Origin: Desulfobacteraceae bacterium
GTDB lineage: Bacteria > Desulfobacterota > Desulfobacteria > Desulfobacterales > Desulfosarcinaceae
Assembly (NCBI GenBank): GCA_027031325.1
Contig: JALVRI010000597.1
Location: 1 to 8,526 of the forward strand
DNA: 8,526 nt
Direction of reading: 5' to 3'
A model generated the notes under the pieces. That model was not told the origin of the DNA, searched no databases, and saw nothing but the letters and a program-made list of their open reading frames with translations. The position numbers were made by a program, and so were the translations under genes. How positions within the stretch are numbered: position 1 is the stretch's first letter; each line of letters begins with the position of its first letter. Positions 1 to 6,648 of this stretch are shown here, in pieces.

Positions 1-432
1 GCGGCCCTGGACACGGCCAAACGCAACCTGGAGCTCAACGGCCTCAAAAGTTCAAAGGCGGATTTCGTCAACGGCAACGTTTTCGACGTGCTCCGAAAAT
101 ATCGTGACCAGGGCCGACGCTTCGACGTGGTGATCCTCGATCCGCCCAAGTTCGTCGAATCATACAACCACCTGAAAAAGGCGTCCCGGGCCTACAAGGA
201 TATCAACCTCCAGGCCATGAAAATCATCAGTACCGAAGGACTGCTGGCCACATTTTCCTGCTCGGGCCTGATTGAACCGGCCCTTTTTCAAAAAATTGTT
301 TTCGACGCCAGCCTGGACGCAAATCGCAAGGCCTGGATAATCAGACGCTTTGCCCAGGCCGAAGATCATCCCGTGGCGTTGCATTTCCCCGAGGGAGCCT
401 ACCTCAAAGGGCTGCTCTGCATCATCGGCTGA
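1..432 (+). CDS. rlmI: 23S rRNA cytosine-C5 methyltransferase, RlmI type (5'-truncated by window start)
   Basis: The reading frame is open from base 1 to a TGA, giving 143 C-terminal residues; the PUA domain and the start of the Rossmann fold lie upstream of the window. The visible part begins in the SAM-binding fold (AALDTAKRNLELNG). It carries the motif FDVVILDPPKF (DPPKF at visible residues 47-51) and the FSCSG motif with the likely catalytic cysteine at visible residue 87. It ends with EDHPVALHFPEGAYLKGLLC, which closely follows the C-terminus of E. coli RlmI as I recall it. RlmI methylates C1962 of 23S rRNA on C5, using S-adenosylmethionine. A related family member with another rRNA target is possible, but the DPPKF/SCS pair and the HP...PEG.YLKG tail favour RlmI. 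The next gene starts 66 bases downstream and I see no terminator between them. Confidence 0.88.
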   Translation, partial: AALDTAKRNLELNGLKSSKADFVNGNVFDVLRKYRDQGRRFDVVILDPPKFVESYNHLKKASRAYKDINLQAMKIISTEGLLATFSCSGLIEPALFQKIVFDASLDANRKAWIIRRFAQAEDHPVALHFPEGAYLKGLLCIIG

Positions 433-498
433 ATACGGATCAGCACTAACCCTTACTCCCTTGCATCAACCTTTGTCTGTGATTATAGTTGGTCCGTT

Positions 499-2298
499 AT
501 GAGTACTAAAAACGACAAGATACCTGATCCAAAAGAGCTGGAAAAAGAACTGGGCGAGTTCCTGGCCAAGAAATTCGGCGGCACGGTCAAGCTGGCCACG
601 CCGATTGTCATGAGCCAGGAGATGCCTTCCGACGAGGTGCAAAAACCAGCTCCGGGTCCGGCCAAAAGTATAAATTTCGACCTCAAGCCCGATGACCTGG
701 TGGCATACCTTGATCAGTACATTGTCAAACAGGACCAGGCCAAAGCCATCCTGGCCACCAAGATATGCACCCATTTCAACCGCATCAGGTACTGGCAAAA
801 ATCTCCTCAACAAGTTGCCGAGCTGGTGGGCGGGATCAAGCACAACGTCCTGATGCTGGGCCCCACGGGGGTAGGCAAAACCTACATGATCCGTCTGATC
901 GCCCAAAAAATCGGGGTGCCTTTCATCAAGGGTGATGCCACCAAATTCAGCGAAACAGGATACGTGGGCGGCGACGTGGAAGACCTGGTAAGGGACCTGG
1001 TGCGCGAAGCAGACGGCGACATCCAGCGCGCCCAGTACGGTATCATCTATATCGACGAAATCGACAAGATAGCTTCCAGCAACAATCTCATCGGTGCCGA
1101 CGTGTCCCGTACTGGAGTTCAGCGGGCCTTGTTGAAGCCCATGGAAGAGACCGAGGTCGACCTCAAGGTCCCCCATGACCCCATATCCATGCTCCAGGAA
1201 ATCGAACGCTTCCGTAAAACAGGCAAGCGCGACAAAAATACCATCAATACCCGCCACATCCTTTTCATAATGAGCGGGGCATTCAGCGGTCTGGAAAAGA
1301 TCATCCGCAAACGGCTTGCCTCCAATGGGATCGGGTTCAGTGCCCAGGTCGGCAAACTCGACGACCAACAGCTCCTTTCAAAGGTTAAATCAGAGGATCT
1401 GATCGAGTACGGATTTGAATCCGAGTTCATCGGGCGCCTGCCGGTCAGAGCTGTTTTCGAGCCCTTGAGTGAGAAAGACCTCTATGCCATCCTGGCCAAT
1501 CCCAACAATCCCATAATCCTTGGCAAAAAGCTCGATTTTGCCGCCTACGGCATATCCATCAAGTTTGCACCCGAAGCCCTTAAAATGCTGGCCCATCAGG
1601 CCTATTTGGAGAACACCGGCGCCCGCGGGCTGGTCAGTGCCGTAGAAAGGGCCTTGCTTGTTTTTGAACGCAAGCTGCCTTCGGCAGGTGTCGTATACTT
1701 TCCGGTCACCGAAGATGTGCTCCGGGAAGCCGACAAGTGGCTCGCCATCCTTTGCGACCGCAAGCAGGCCGATCGGGTTAAAAGGATTTTCGATCGCTTG
1801 CAGCGTCTGGAGGTCGAAAATGTGGCCCGTTACCTGGATGCCAACCGGAACTGTTTCAGTGAAAAATACGGAATACCCTTGACCACTGAACGTATCCGGC
1901 TTATTTCAAGATTCTACTGCCGCCACGTCATGGATACCGACAAGGTTCTCAAGACGATAAACGGCATCTATGAACAAATCAAAACCATGGAAATGTTGTT
2001 TCTTAAGAAACAGGGTATTACCGTTGTTCTGGAAGAAGAAGCAGTCGATCACCTGATCGAAAGGGCCCTTGACGGCGGTTACAAGGACATGGACGCTTTA
2101 TATCGTGAAATTTGTTCGGATTTTGAATACGGCCTCAAGCTCGTGCGCGACAAAACCGGAACCAACCGATTTTTCATCACCCGGCAGGCCTTACTGAACC
2201 CGGAAAACTTCATCGGGGAGCTTTTGAAAAAAGGCCGGCCCAACCAGCCGGCAGCCAGAAGTCCAGAGCCACCCTCCTTGCCCTTGGAAAGGAACTGA
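499..2298 (+). CDS. ClpX-like AAA+ ATPase lacking the zinc-binding domain, with long C-terminal extension
   Basis: This 599-residue protein has a ClpX-type AAA+ core. Walker A is GPTGVGKT (121-128), followed by the pore-loop motif GYVG (154-157). Walker B is IIYIDEIDK (182-190, D186/E187). Sensor 1 lies near HILFIMSGAF (253-262), an IGF tripeptide at 278-280, the arginine finger in EFIGRLP (R313), and sensor 2 in GARGL (R376). IGF is the ClpP-docking motif in ClpX, so peptidase binding is possible but inferred. The N-terminus (1-60) has no CxxC pairs, so the ClpX zinc domain is absent. The usual RKH loop region is replaced by a charged stretch (about 216-250). After the lid (about 351-417) come some 180 extra residues, mostly predicted helical, ending in a Pro-rich tail. 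Usual ClpX is about 420 residues. The ATG at 499 has no clear Shine-Dalgarno; I kept it because the acidic/basic N-terminal helix looks genuine. The gene ends six bases before ahbC. It is probably an energy-dependent unfoldase with unknown substrate. Confidence 0.85.
   Translation: MSTKNDKIPDPKELEKELGEFLAKKFGGTVKLATPIVMSQEMPSDEVQKPAPGPAKSINFDLKPDDLVAYLDQYIVKQDQAKAILATKICTHFNRIRYWQKSPQQVAELVGGIKHNVLMLGPTGVGKTYMIRLIAQKIGVPFIKGDATKFSETGYVGGDVEDLVRDLVREADGDIQRAQYGIIYIDEIDKIASSNNLIGADVSRTGVQRALLKPMEETEVDLKVPHDPISMLQEIERFRKTGKRDKNTINTRHILFIMSGAFSGLEKIIRKRLASNGIGFSAQVGKLDDQQLLSKVKSEDLIEYGFESEFIGRLPVRAVFEPLSEKDLYAILANPNNPIILGKKLDFAAYGISIKFAPEALKMLAHQAYLENTGARGLVSAVERALLVFERKLPSAGVVYFPVTEDVLREADKWLAILCDRKQADRVKRIFDRLQRLEVENVARYLDANRNCFSEKYGIPLTTERIRLISRFYCRHVMDTDKVLKTINGIYEQIKTMEMLFLKKQGITVVLEEEAVDHLIERALDGGYKDMDALYREICSDFEYGLKLVRDKTGTNRFFITRQALLNPENFIGELLKKGRPNQPAARSPEPPSLPLERN
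2288..2294 (+). promoter_or_regulatory. Ribosome-binding site of ahbC inside the ClpX-like gene
   Basis: A purine run (AAAGGAA) lies within the last codons of the ClpX-like gene, about ten bases before the ATG at 2305. The site overlaps the upstream coding region and the stop is only six bases from the next start, so translation of the two genes is probably coupled. It also supports ATG 2305 as the ahbC start. Confidence 0.6.
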
Positions 2299-2304
2299 AT
2301 ATTC

Positions 2305-3492
2305 ATGATAGGCATTTCCAAGCTCTATTGCGGGACGGTGGAGCCTTCCGACGCCCTGCGTTATGGTCGCCAATCATCCCGGCTTCCGTCCCACCTGCTC
2401 CAATTTTCGGCCGACAAACGCCCGGTGGTGGTCTGGAACGTCACCCGCCGCTGCAACCTGAAATGCATTCATTGCTATGCCCATGCCACCGATCAATCGG
2501 CATCTTCCGAGCTGACAACCGCCGAAGGCATGGCCCTGATCGATGATCTGGCCGCATTCGGGGTTCCCGTGCTGCTTTTTTCAGGGGGCGAACCGCTGGT
2601 GCGCAAGGACCTGCCGGAACTTGCAAGTCATGCCGTCAGGAAAGGCATGCGGGCGGTAATATCCACCAACGGTACCCTTATCGACCCTGAAACGGCCCGC
2701 ATCCTCAAAGAAATCGGTCTTTCCTATGTGGGTATCAGCCTCGACGGTCTCAAACCGGTCAACGACATGTTCCGGGGGGTCAAGGGGGCGTTCGACAAGG
2801 CCATGGAAGGCATCCGTAACTGCCAGCGGGCCGGCATCAAGGTCGGCCTGCGCTTTACGATCAACAAACATAACGTCAAGGAGATTCCAGGAATCTTCGA
2901 CCTGCTGGAAGAAATGGAAATTCCCAGGGTGTGCTTCTACCACCTGGTTTATGCCGGCCGGGGGACTGAAATGGTCAAAGAAGACCTGTCCCATGCCGAG
3001 ACCAGGGCGGCAGTCGATTTGATAATCGATCGCACCGCCGACCTGCATGCCCGCGGCAAACCCAAGGAAGTCCTCACTGTGGACAACCATGCCGACGGCC
3101 CGTATCTATACCTGCGGCTGCTCAAAGAAAATCCTGAAAGGGCGGCCGAGGTTCTTGAACTGCTCAAGATGAACGAGGGCAACAACTCGGGCCGGGGGAT
3201 CGGTTGTGTGAGCTGGGATGGCGAAGTTTACGCCGATCAATTCTGGCGCCACCACAGTTTCGGCAATGTCAGAAAACGACCCTTTTCCAAGATCTGGACC
3301 GAGCCCGAGGATCCCTTGCTGCTTCAGTTAAAAGACAAGAAACGTTACGTCCAGGGTCGCTGCGCCACCTGCCGCTGGCTCGATGTCTGCGCCGGAAATT
3401 TCAGGGTCAGGGCCGAAGCGGTGACCGGCAACGTCTGGGCTCCGGACCCGGCATGTTACCTCACAGACCGGGAGATATCACAAGCTGTTTGA
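2305..3492 (+). CDS. ahbC: AhbC, radical SAM 12,18-didecarboxysiroheme deacetylase
   Basis: AhbC is the penultimate enzyme of the siroheme-dependent heme pathway. It removes the two acetate chains of didecarboxysiroheme to give Fe-coproporphyrin III, in the cytoplasm of anaerobes. The 395-residue protein has the radical SAM signature CNLKCIHC (C50, C54, C57 bind the SAM-chelating 4Fe-4S cluster), preceded by VVWNVTRR as in AhbC/NirJ-type proteins. GGEP is at 94-97 and the SISLDG-like strand YVGISLDG at 141-148. The C-terminal SPASM-like region supplies ligands for an auxiliary cluster: C301, C353, C356, C362 and C384 (motifs CATCRWLDVC and DPACYL). Length is normal for the family. hemB follows 18 bases later and ahbD is nearby, which strongly favours AhbC over NirJ of heme d1 synthesis. 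The related function in NirJ remains the main alternative. No truncation or frameshift is seen. Confidence 0.87.
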   Translation: MIGISKLYCGTVEPSDALRYGRQSSRLPSHLLQFSADKRPVVVWNVTRRCNLKCIHCYAHATDQSASSELTTAEGMALIDDLAAFGVPVLLFSGGEPLVRKDLPELASHAVRKGMRAVISTNGTLIDPETARILKEIGLSYVGISLDGLKPVNDMFRGVKGAFDKAMEGIRNCQRAGIKVGLRFTINKHNVKEIPGIFDLLEEMEIPRVCFYHLVYAGRGTEMVKEDLSHAETRAAVDLIIDRTADLHARGKPKEVLTVDNHADGPYLYLRLLKENPERAAEVLELLKMNEGNNSGRGIGCVSWDGEVYADQFWRHHSFGNVRKRPFSKIWTEPEDPLLLQLKDKKRYVQGRCATCRWLDVCAGNFRVRAEAVTGNVWAPDPACYLTDREISQAV

Positions 3493-3510
3493 AACAGAAG
3501 GGGAAATGCC

Positions 3511-4485
3511 ATGCTCTTTCCTGACTACCGCCCCCGCAGAACCCGCCTCCATCCAGCCTTGAGGCGCATGGTACGAGAAACCAGACTCCATCCCGACAAC
3601 CTCATCCTGCCCCTTTTCGCCATCGGGGGCAAAGGCGTCAAGAATCCAATCCAATCCATGCCCGGGCACTACCAATTGTCCCTGGATTATCTTGGCGAGA
3701 CGGTCCGGCAGGCCTTTGAACTGGGAATACCGGCAATCATCCTGTTCGGAATCCCTGAAACCAAAGACCCCCTGGCCAAGGCAGCCTACGCGCCTGATGG
3801 AATCGTCCAGCAGGCGGTAAAGGCAGTAAAAGACAATGTCCCCGAAATACTGGTAATAACAGATGTTTGTCTTTGCGCTTATACCGATCACGGTCATTGC
3901 GGCGTGGTAGACGGGCAAATGATCGCCAACGATGCCAGCCTGGAGCTTCTGGCCCGCACGGCCGTCTCCCATGCCGCAGCCGGAGCCGACATGGTCGCCC
4001 CGTCGGACATGATGGACGGCCGGGTGGGAGCAATTCGGCAAGCTCTGGATGAGGCCGGCCATGAAAATCTGCCCATCATGTCGTACGCTGCCAAGTACTG
4101 CTCTTCATATTACGGGCCTTTCAGGCAGGCAGCCGATTCGGCTCCCCGCTTCGGAGACCGGCGCACCTATCAGATGGACCCGGCCAACGCCCGGGAAGCC
4201 GTCCGTGAAGTCATGCTGGACGTGGAAGAAGGGGCCGACGTGGTAATGGTCAAACCCGCCCTTGCCTACCTGGATATAATTTACCGCATAAAGGAGCAAT
4301 GCGATCTTCCCCTGGCGGCCTACAACGTGAGCGGGGAATTTGCCATGATCAAGGCCGCTGCCCGGATGGGCTGGATAGACGAAACCGGCGTAATGATGGA
4401 AACCCTCACCGCCATAAAGCGGGCCGGGGCAAACATGATCCTGACCTACTTTGCCATGGAAGCCGCCCGCCTGCTCAACCAGTGA
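3511..4485 (+). CDS. hemB: Porphobilinogen synthase (delta-aminolevulinic acid dehydratase)
   Basis: HemB condenses two 5-aminolevulinate molecules into porphobilinogen, the first common tetrapyrrole precursor, in the cytoplasm. The 324-residue length matches bacterial HemB. The zinc-site cysteines are all present in DVCLCAYTDHGHCG (C120, C122, C130), so this looks like a zinc-dependent enzyme. The two Schiff-base lysines are K195 in MSYAAKYCSSYYGPF and K248 in VVMVKPALAYLDI. The terminal part (NVSGEFAMIKAAA, then GANMILTYFA) is typical. A good ribosome site, AAGGGG at 3498-3503, lies seven bases before the ATG. The 18-base gap after ahbC indicates one transcript. In this setting HemB feeds the siroheme branch used by AhbC and AhbD, as well as cobalamin and siroheme synthesis. 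Confidence 0.96.
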   Translation: MLFPDYRPRRTRLHPALRRMVRETRLHPDNLILPLFAIGGKGVKNPIQSMPGHYQLSLDYLGETVRQAFELGIPAIILFGIPETKDPLAKAAYAPDGIVQQAVKAVKDNVPEILVITDVCLCAYTDHGHCGVVDGQMIANDASLELLARTAVSHAAAGADMVAPSDMMDGRVGAIRQALDEAGHENLPIMSYAAKYCSSYYGPFRQAADSAPRFGDRRTYQMDPANAREAVREVMLDVEEGADVVMVKPALAYLDIIYRIKEQCDLPLAAYNVSGEFAMIKAAARMGWIDETGVMMETLTAIKRAGANMILTYFAMEAARLLNQ

Positions 4486-4517
4486 CCCGGAAGGACATGC
4501 CCCGTGTTGGCAATCTA

Positions 4518-4658
4518 GCAGGCTGTTTAAAACGTCATGAGCGCAGGTCAGACAAGCCGAAATCCGACCCAAAAGCGCAGTTTATTGGTAATAAATGTGC
4601 ATTTTGAGCAGGATTTTAACGCCCTCCGGCCAAGCGTAATAATTTTGCAACAGCCTGC
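4518..4658. repeat. 141-bp inverted-repeat element (MITE- or REP-like) between hemB and ahbD
   Basis: The ends are perfect 10-bp inverted repeats: GCAGGCTGTT at 4518-4527 and AACAGCCTGC at 4649-4658. Both continue inward into A/T-rich tracts (TAAAA and TTTTGC). The centre (4575-4600) folds into a hairpin with eleven base pairs (one a G-T wobble), one bulged G and a GGT loop. No open frame of note lies inside, and no target-site duplication is visible at the flanks. The layout resembles a small non-autonomous mobile element or a dispersed intergenic repeat. I recall similar GCAGGCTGTTG ends in deltaproteobacterial intergenic regions but cannot search here. It occupies most of the 214-base hemB-ahbD gap and may form an RNA structure that affects read-through into ahbD. 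Confidence 0.7.
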
Positions 4659-4699
4659 CAAGCGACATTCTTACTGATCAATAAATTATAGGAACCGTC

Positions 4700-5797
4700 A
4701 TGACCGAAAACGCCTCCGCCCATGCCGGCAAGCATCCCGGCTCCCATCCAGGCAAGCCATCCCAGCCGACCTTGAGGCTTGTTGCCTGGGAAACCACCCG
4801 TAACTGCAACCTTGCCTGTGTTCATTGCCGCGCCTCGGCCACCTGCGGCCCTTACACCGGGGAACTGGACACAAAGGCGGCCATCAATTTACTGGACCAG
4901 ATAGCCGAAGTGGCCAAGCCCATAATTATTCTTACCGGCGGCGAACCCTTGCTGCGACCGGACATATTCGAAATAGCGGCCTACGGGACCTCCAGGGGAC
5001 TGCGGATGGTCATGGCTCCCAACGGGACCCTGGTCACGCCTGAAACCGCCTCCAGGATGGTGGCAGCCGGCATCAAGCGCATCAGCATCAGCTTAGACGG
5101 GGCGAGCAGCAGGACCCATGACCGCTTTCGAGGCGTTCCAGGTGCCTTTGAAGGAGCCCTTCGGGGGATCAGGGCCGCCAGGCAGGCCGGCCTGGCATTC
5201 CAGATCAATACCACCGTCACCCAGACGAATCTCGACCAAATACCCAAGATACTGGCTCTGGCTGAAGAAATGGGAGCCGTGGCCCACCACATCTTTCTCC
5301 TGGTTCCCACCGGCCGCGGGAAATATATAGTCGACCAGGCAATCGACGCCCGCCAGTATGAAGAGACCTTGAACTGGTTCTACGATCAAGGCCGTAAAAC
5401 CAGGCTTCAACTGAAGGCCACCTGTGCTCCGCACTACTACCGCATCCTGCGCCAGCGTGCCAGGGCCGAAGGGATAAAGGTTACTTTCGAAACCCATGGC
5501 CTGGATGCGGTAACCCGTGGCTGCCTGGCTGGTACCGGCTTTTGTTTCATATCCCACCGCGGAATCGTGCAGCCTTGCGGTTTCCTGGATCTCAACTGCG
5601 GGGATGTAACCCGCAACTCTTTCGGTGAGATCTGGCGCAACTCGGAAATCTTTGCCAGCTTACGCGACCTTGATGGTCTGGAGGGAAAATGCGGCCGTTG
5701 TCAATATCGCAGGGTATGCGGCGGTTGCCGTGCCAGGGCCTACGAAGCCACCGGCAATTTCATGGCTGAAGAGCCCCTCTGCCTCTACCAACCTTGA
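4700..5797 (+). CDS. ahbD: AhbD, radical SAM heme b synthase
   Basis: AhbD performs the last step of the siroheme-dependent pathway: radical oxidative decarboxylation of two propionates of Fe-coproporphyrin III to the vinyl groups of heme b. The 365-residue protein has the radical SAM motif CNLACVHC (C36, C40, C43), GGEP at 80-83, ISISLDG near 128-134, and the TCAPHYYRI segment (241-249) that I associate with AhbD. The SPASM region provides auxiliary-cluster cysteines at C275, C282, C293, C331, C334, C340, C343 and C361, with CGRCQYRRVCGGCRARAYEATG as the key block. The first 30 residues are a flexible leader with a His/Pro/Gly run (HAGKHPGSHPGKP, H8, H12, H16). The ribosome site TAGGAA (4689-4694) supports ATG 4700. 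The gene is separated from ahbC-hemB by the inverted-repeat element, so it may have its own promoter or depend on read-through. The alternative is another SPASM-type radical SAM protein, but context argues against it. Confidence 0.88.
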   Translation: MTENASAHAGKHPGSHPGKPSQPTLRLVAWETTRNCNLACVHCRASATCGPYTGELDTKAAINLLDQIAEVAKPIIILTGGEPLLRPDIFEIAAYGTSRGLRMVMAPNGTLVTPETASRMVAAGIKRISISLDGASSRTHDRFRGVPGAFEGALRGIRAARQAGLAFQINTTVTQTNLDQIPKILALAEEMGAVAHHIFLLVPTGRGKYIVDQAIDARQYEETLNWFYDQGRKTRLQLKATCAPHYYRILRQRARAEGIKVTFETHGLDAVTRGCLAGTGFCFISHRGIVQPCGFLDLNCGDVTRNSFGEIWRNSEIFASLRDLDGLEGKCGRCQYRRVCGGCRARAYEATGNFMAEEPLCLYQP

Positions 5798-5830
5798 ACA
5801 AAAGGCCGCGGCTTGGATTATCTCTTTCAC

Positions 5831-5900
5831 AAGTATGCAAAAGTATGTTAGGATGCACTAAATATCTACTTTTGTTCAGCTTACTTCCTGAACAAGTATA
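5831..5900. promoter_or_regulatory. Candidate operator region: phased AAGTATG repeats and an 8-bp dyad
   Basis: AAGTATG occurs at 5831-5837 and again at 5841-5847, exactly ten bases apart, about one helical turn. A related AAGTATA lies at 5894-5900. Between them TTGTTCAG (5872-5879) and CTGAACAA (5888-5895) form a perfect 8-bp inverted repeat with an eight-base spacer. The dyad has no following T-run, so it is not a standard terminator. The arrangement suits a regulator-binding site or an RNA hairpin after ahbD. No regulator can be named and function is inferred only from the pattern. Confidence 0.35.
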
Positions 5901-5911
5901 GCTCCAAAATG

Positions 5912-5931
5912 TTGAACCCGGATTTTGCAGC
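5912..5931 (+). repeat. 20-bp direct repeat, copy 1
   Basis: TTGAACCCGGATTTTGCAGC is identical to the sequence at 6649-6668, the two copies bracketing the CBS-ACT gene. Identity stops sharply on both sides. Unlike copy 2, this copy shows no clear matching inverted arm downstream. It lies inside an upstream extension of the CBS-ACT reading frame, which argues that the extension is non-coding. Confidence 0.75.
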
Positions 5932-6016
5932 CATAGCCCCGGGTAGTGTTGAATTGTCCGGCCCGGTTTATTCTTGGCCATTTGACGACAATCACAAGCC
6001 TGTAAGCGGTTGTGCC

Positions 6017-6622
6017 ATGAAAATACGCGACTTGATGATCCCCGATCCGATAACCGTAACCGACGGCGCTACGGTGGAAGAAGCTATCGAAACAATGAAG
6101 GCCAACTCCATCCGCCATCTACCGGTGGTGGACTCCAACCGCCGCCTGAAGGGGTTTCTGACCCTGGCCGACCTCAAAAGGGGGCTGCTTCCATACATGC
6201 TGGGCGACTTGAATCTTGACGACATGATGATCAAAAATCCGCTGACCGTAAATCCCGACGACGATATTGAAACAGCCGCCCTGTTGATATATCGGCGCAA
6301 AATAGGCGGCCTGCCGGTTGTTGATCGACAGCGCCTGGTGGGTATCATAACCGAAACCGACCTGCTGCGGACATTCATCGACCTGATGGGCATTTTGTCG
6401 GCCAGTGTCAGAATCGATGTCAACCTGGGCCAAAGCCCGGGTGCCCTCAACAAGGCGATGCAGGTCATAACGGCCTACGGAGGAGATATCATCAACGTCA
6501 GCCTGGCCACCCGCCGGACCCGCCAAAGGAGCTATTGTTTCCGTCTGGAACCCTGTGACGCCGATAAAATCAAAAGCGCCCTCCAGGCAGCCGGGTTTGA
6601 GGTGATTGCCGTCATGCAGTGA
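6017..6622 (+). CDS. CBS-CBS-ACT domain protein (AcuB-like)
   Basis: From ATG 6017 the product has 201 residues. It contains two CBS motifs (about 7-57, with HLPVVDSNRRLKGFLTLADL, and about 73-124, with GLPVVDRQRLVGIITETDLL), followed by an ACT-like domain (about 131-201: VNLGQSPGALNKAMQVITAYGGDIINV). Tandem CBS domains usually bind adenine nucleotides and ACT domains bind amino acids or other small ligands, so this is probably a soluble cytoplasmic regulatory or sensor protein. Bacillus AcuB has the same domain order, but acetoin use is not implied here. The frame is open from ATG 5909. I prefer 6017 because the start MKIRDLMIPDPITV is the canonical CBS N-terminus and the extra 36 codons span the repeated 20-bp sequence. 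The ribosome site before 6017 is weak. The gene lies between two repeat-bearing gaps and so is probably its own transcription unit. Confidence 0.85.
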   Translation: MKIRDLMIPDPITVTDGATVEEAIETMKANSIRHLPVVDSNRRLKGFLTLADLKRGLLPYMLGDLNLDDMMIKNPLTVNPDDDIETAALLIYRRKIGGLPVVDRQRLVGIITETDLLRTFIDLMGILSASVRIDVNLGQSPGALNKAMQVITAYGGDIINVSLATRRTRQRSYCFRLEPCDADKIKSALQAAGFEVIAVMQ

Positions 6623-6648
6623 CGGGCTGCCGATGCCTGAATCTTAAT

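Noticed and set aside
461..486. TTGCAT ... GATTAT as a promoter for the ClpX-like gene
   Set aside because: The spacer is only 14 bases and the boxes are weak, so I could not support it.
466..1368. A 300-codon open frame on the - strand, opposite the ClpX-like gene
   Set aside because: It lies fully antisense to a gene with clear AAA+ motifs, its protein has no recognisable domain, and long antisense frames are common in GC-rich genes with this codon bias.
5805..5812. GCCGCGGC palindrome just after ahbD, considered as a terminator
   Set aside because: It has no loop and no following T-run, so it cannot act as a standard intrinsic terminator.
5909..6016. 36-codon N-terminal extension of the CBS-ACT frame
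   Set aside because: It runs through the 20-bp repeat, has no ribosome site, and the CBS domain starts naturally at the internal ATG 6017.
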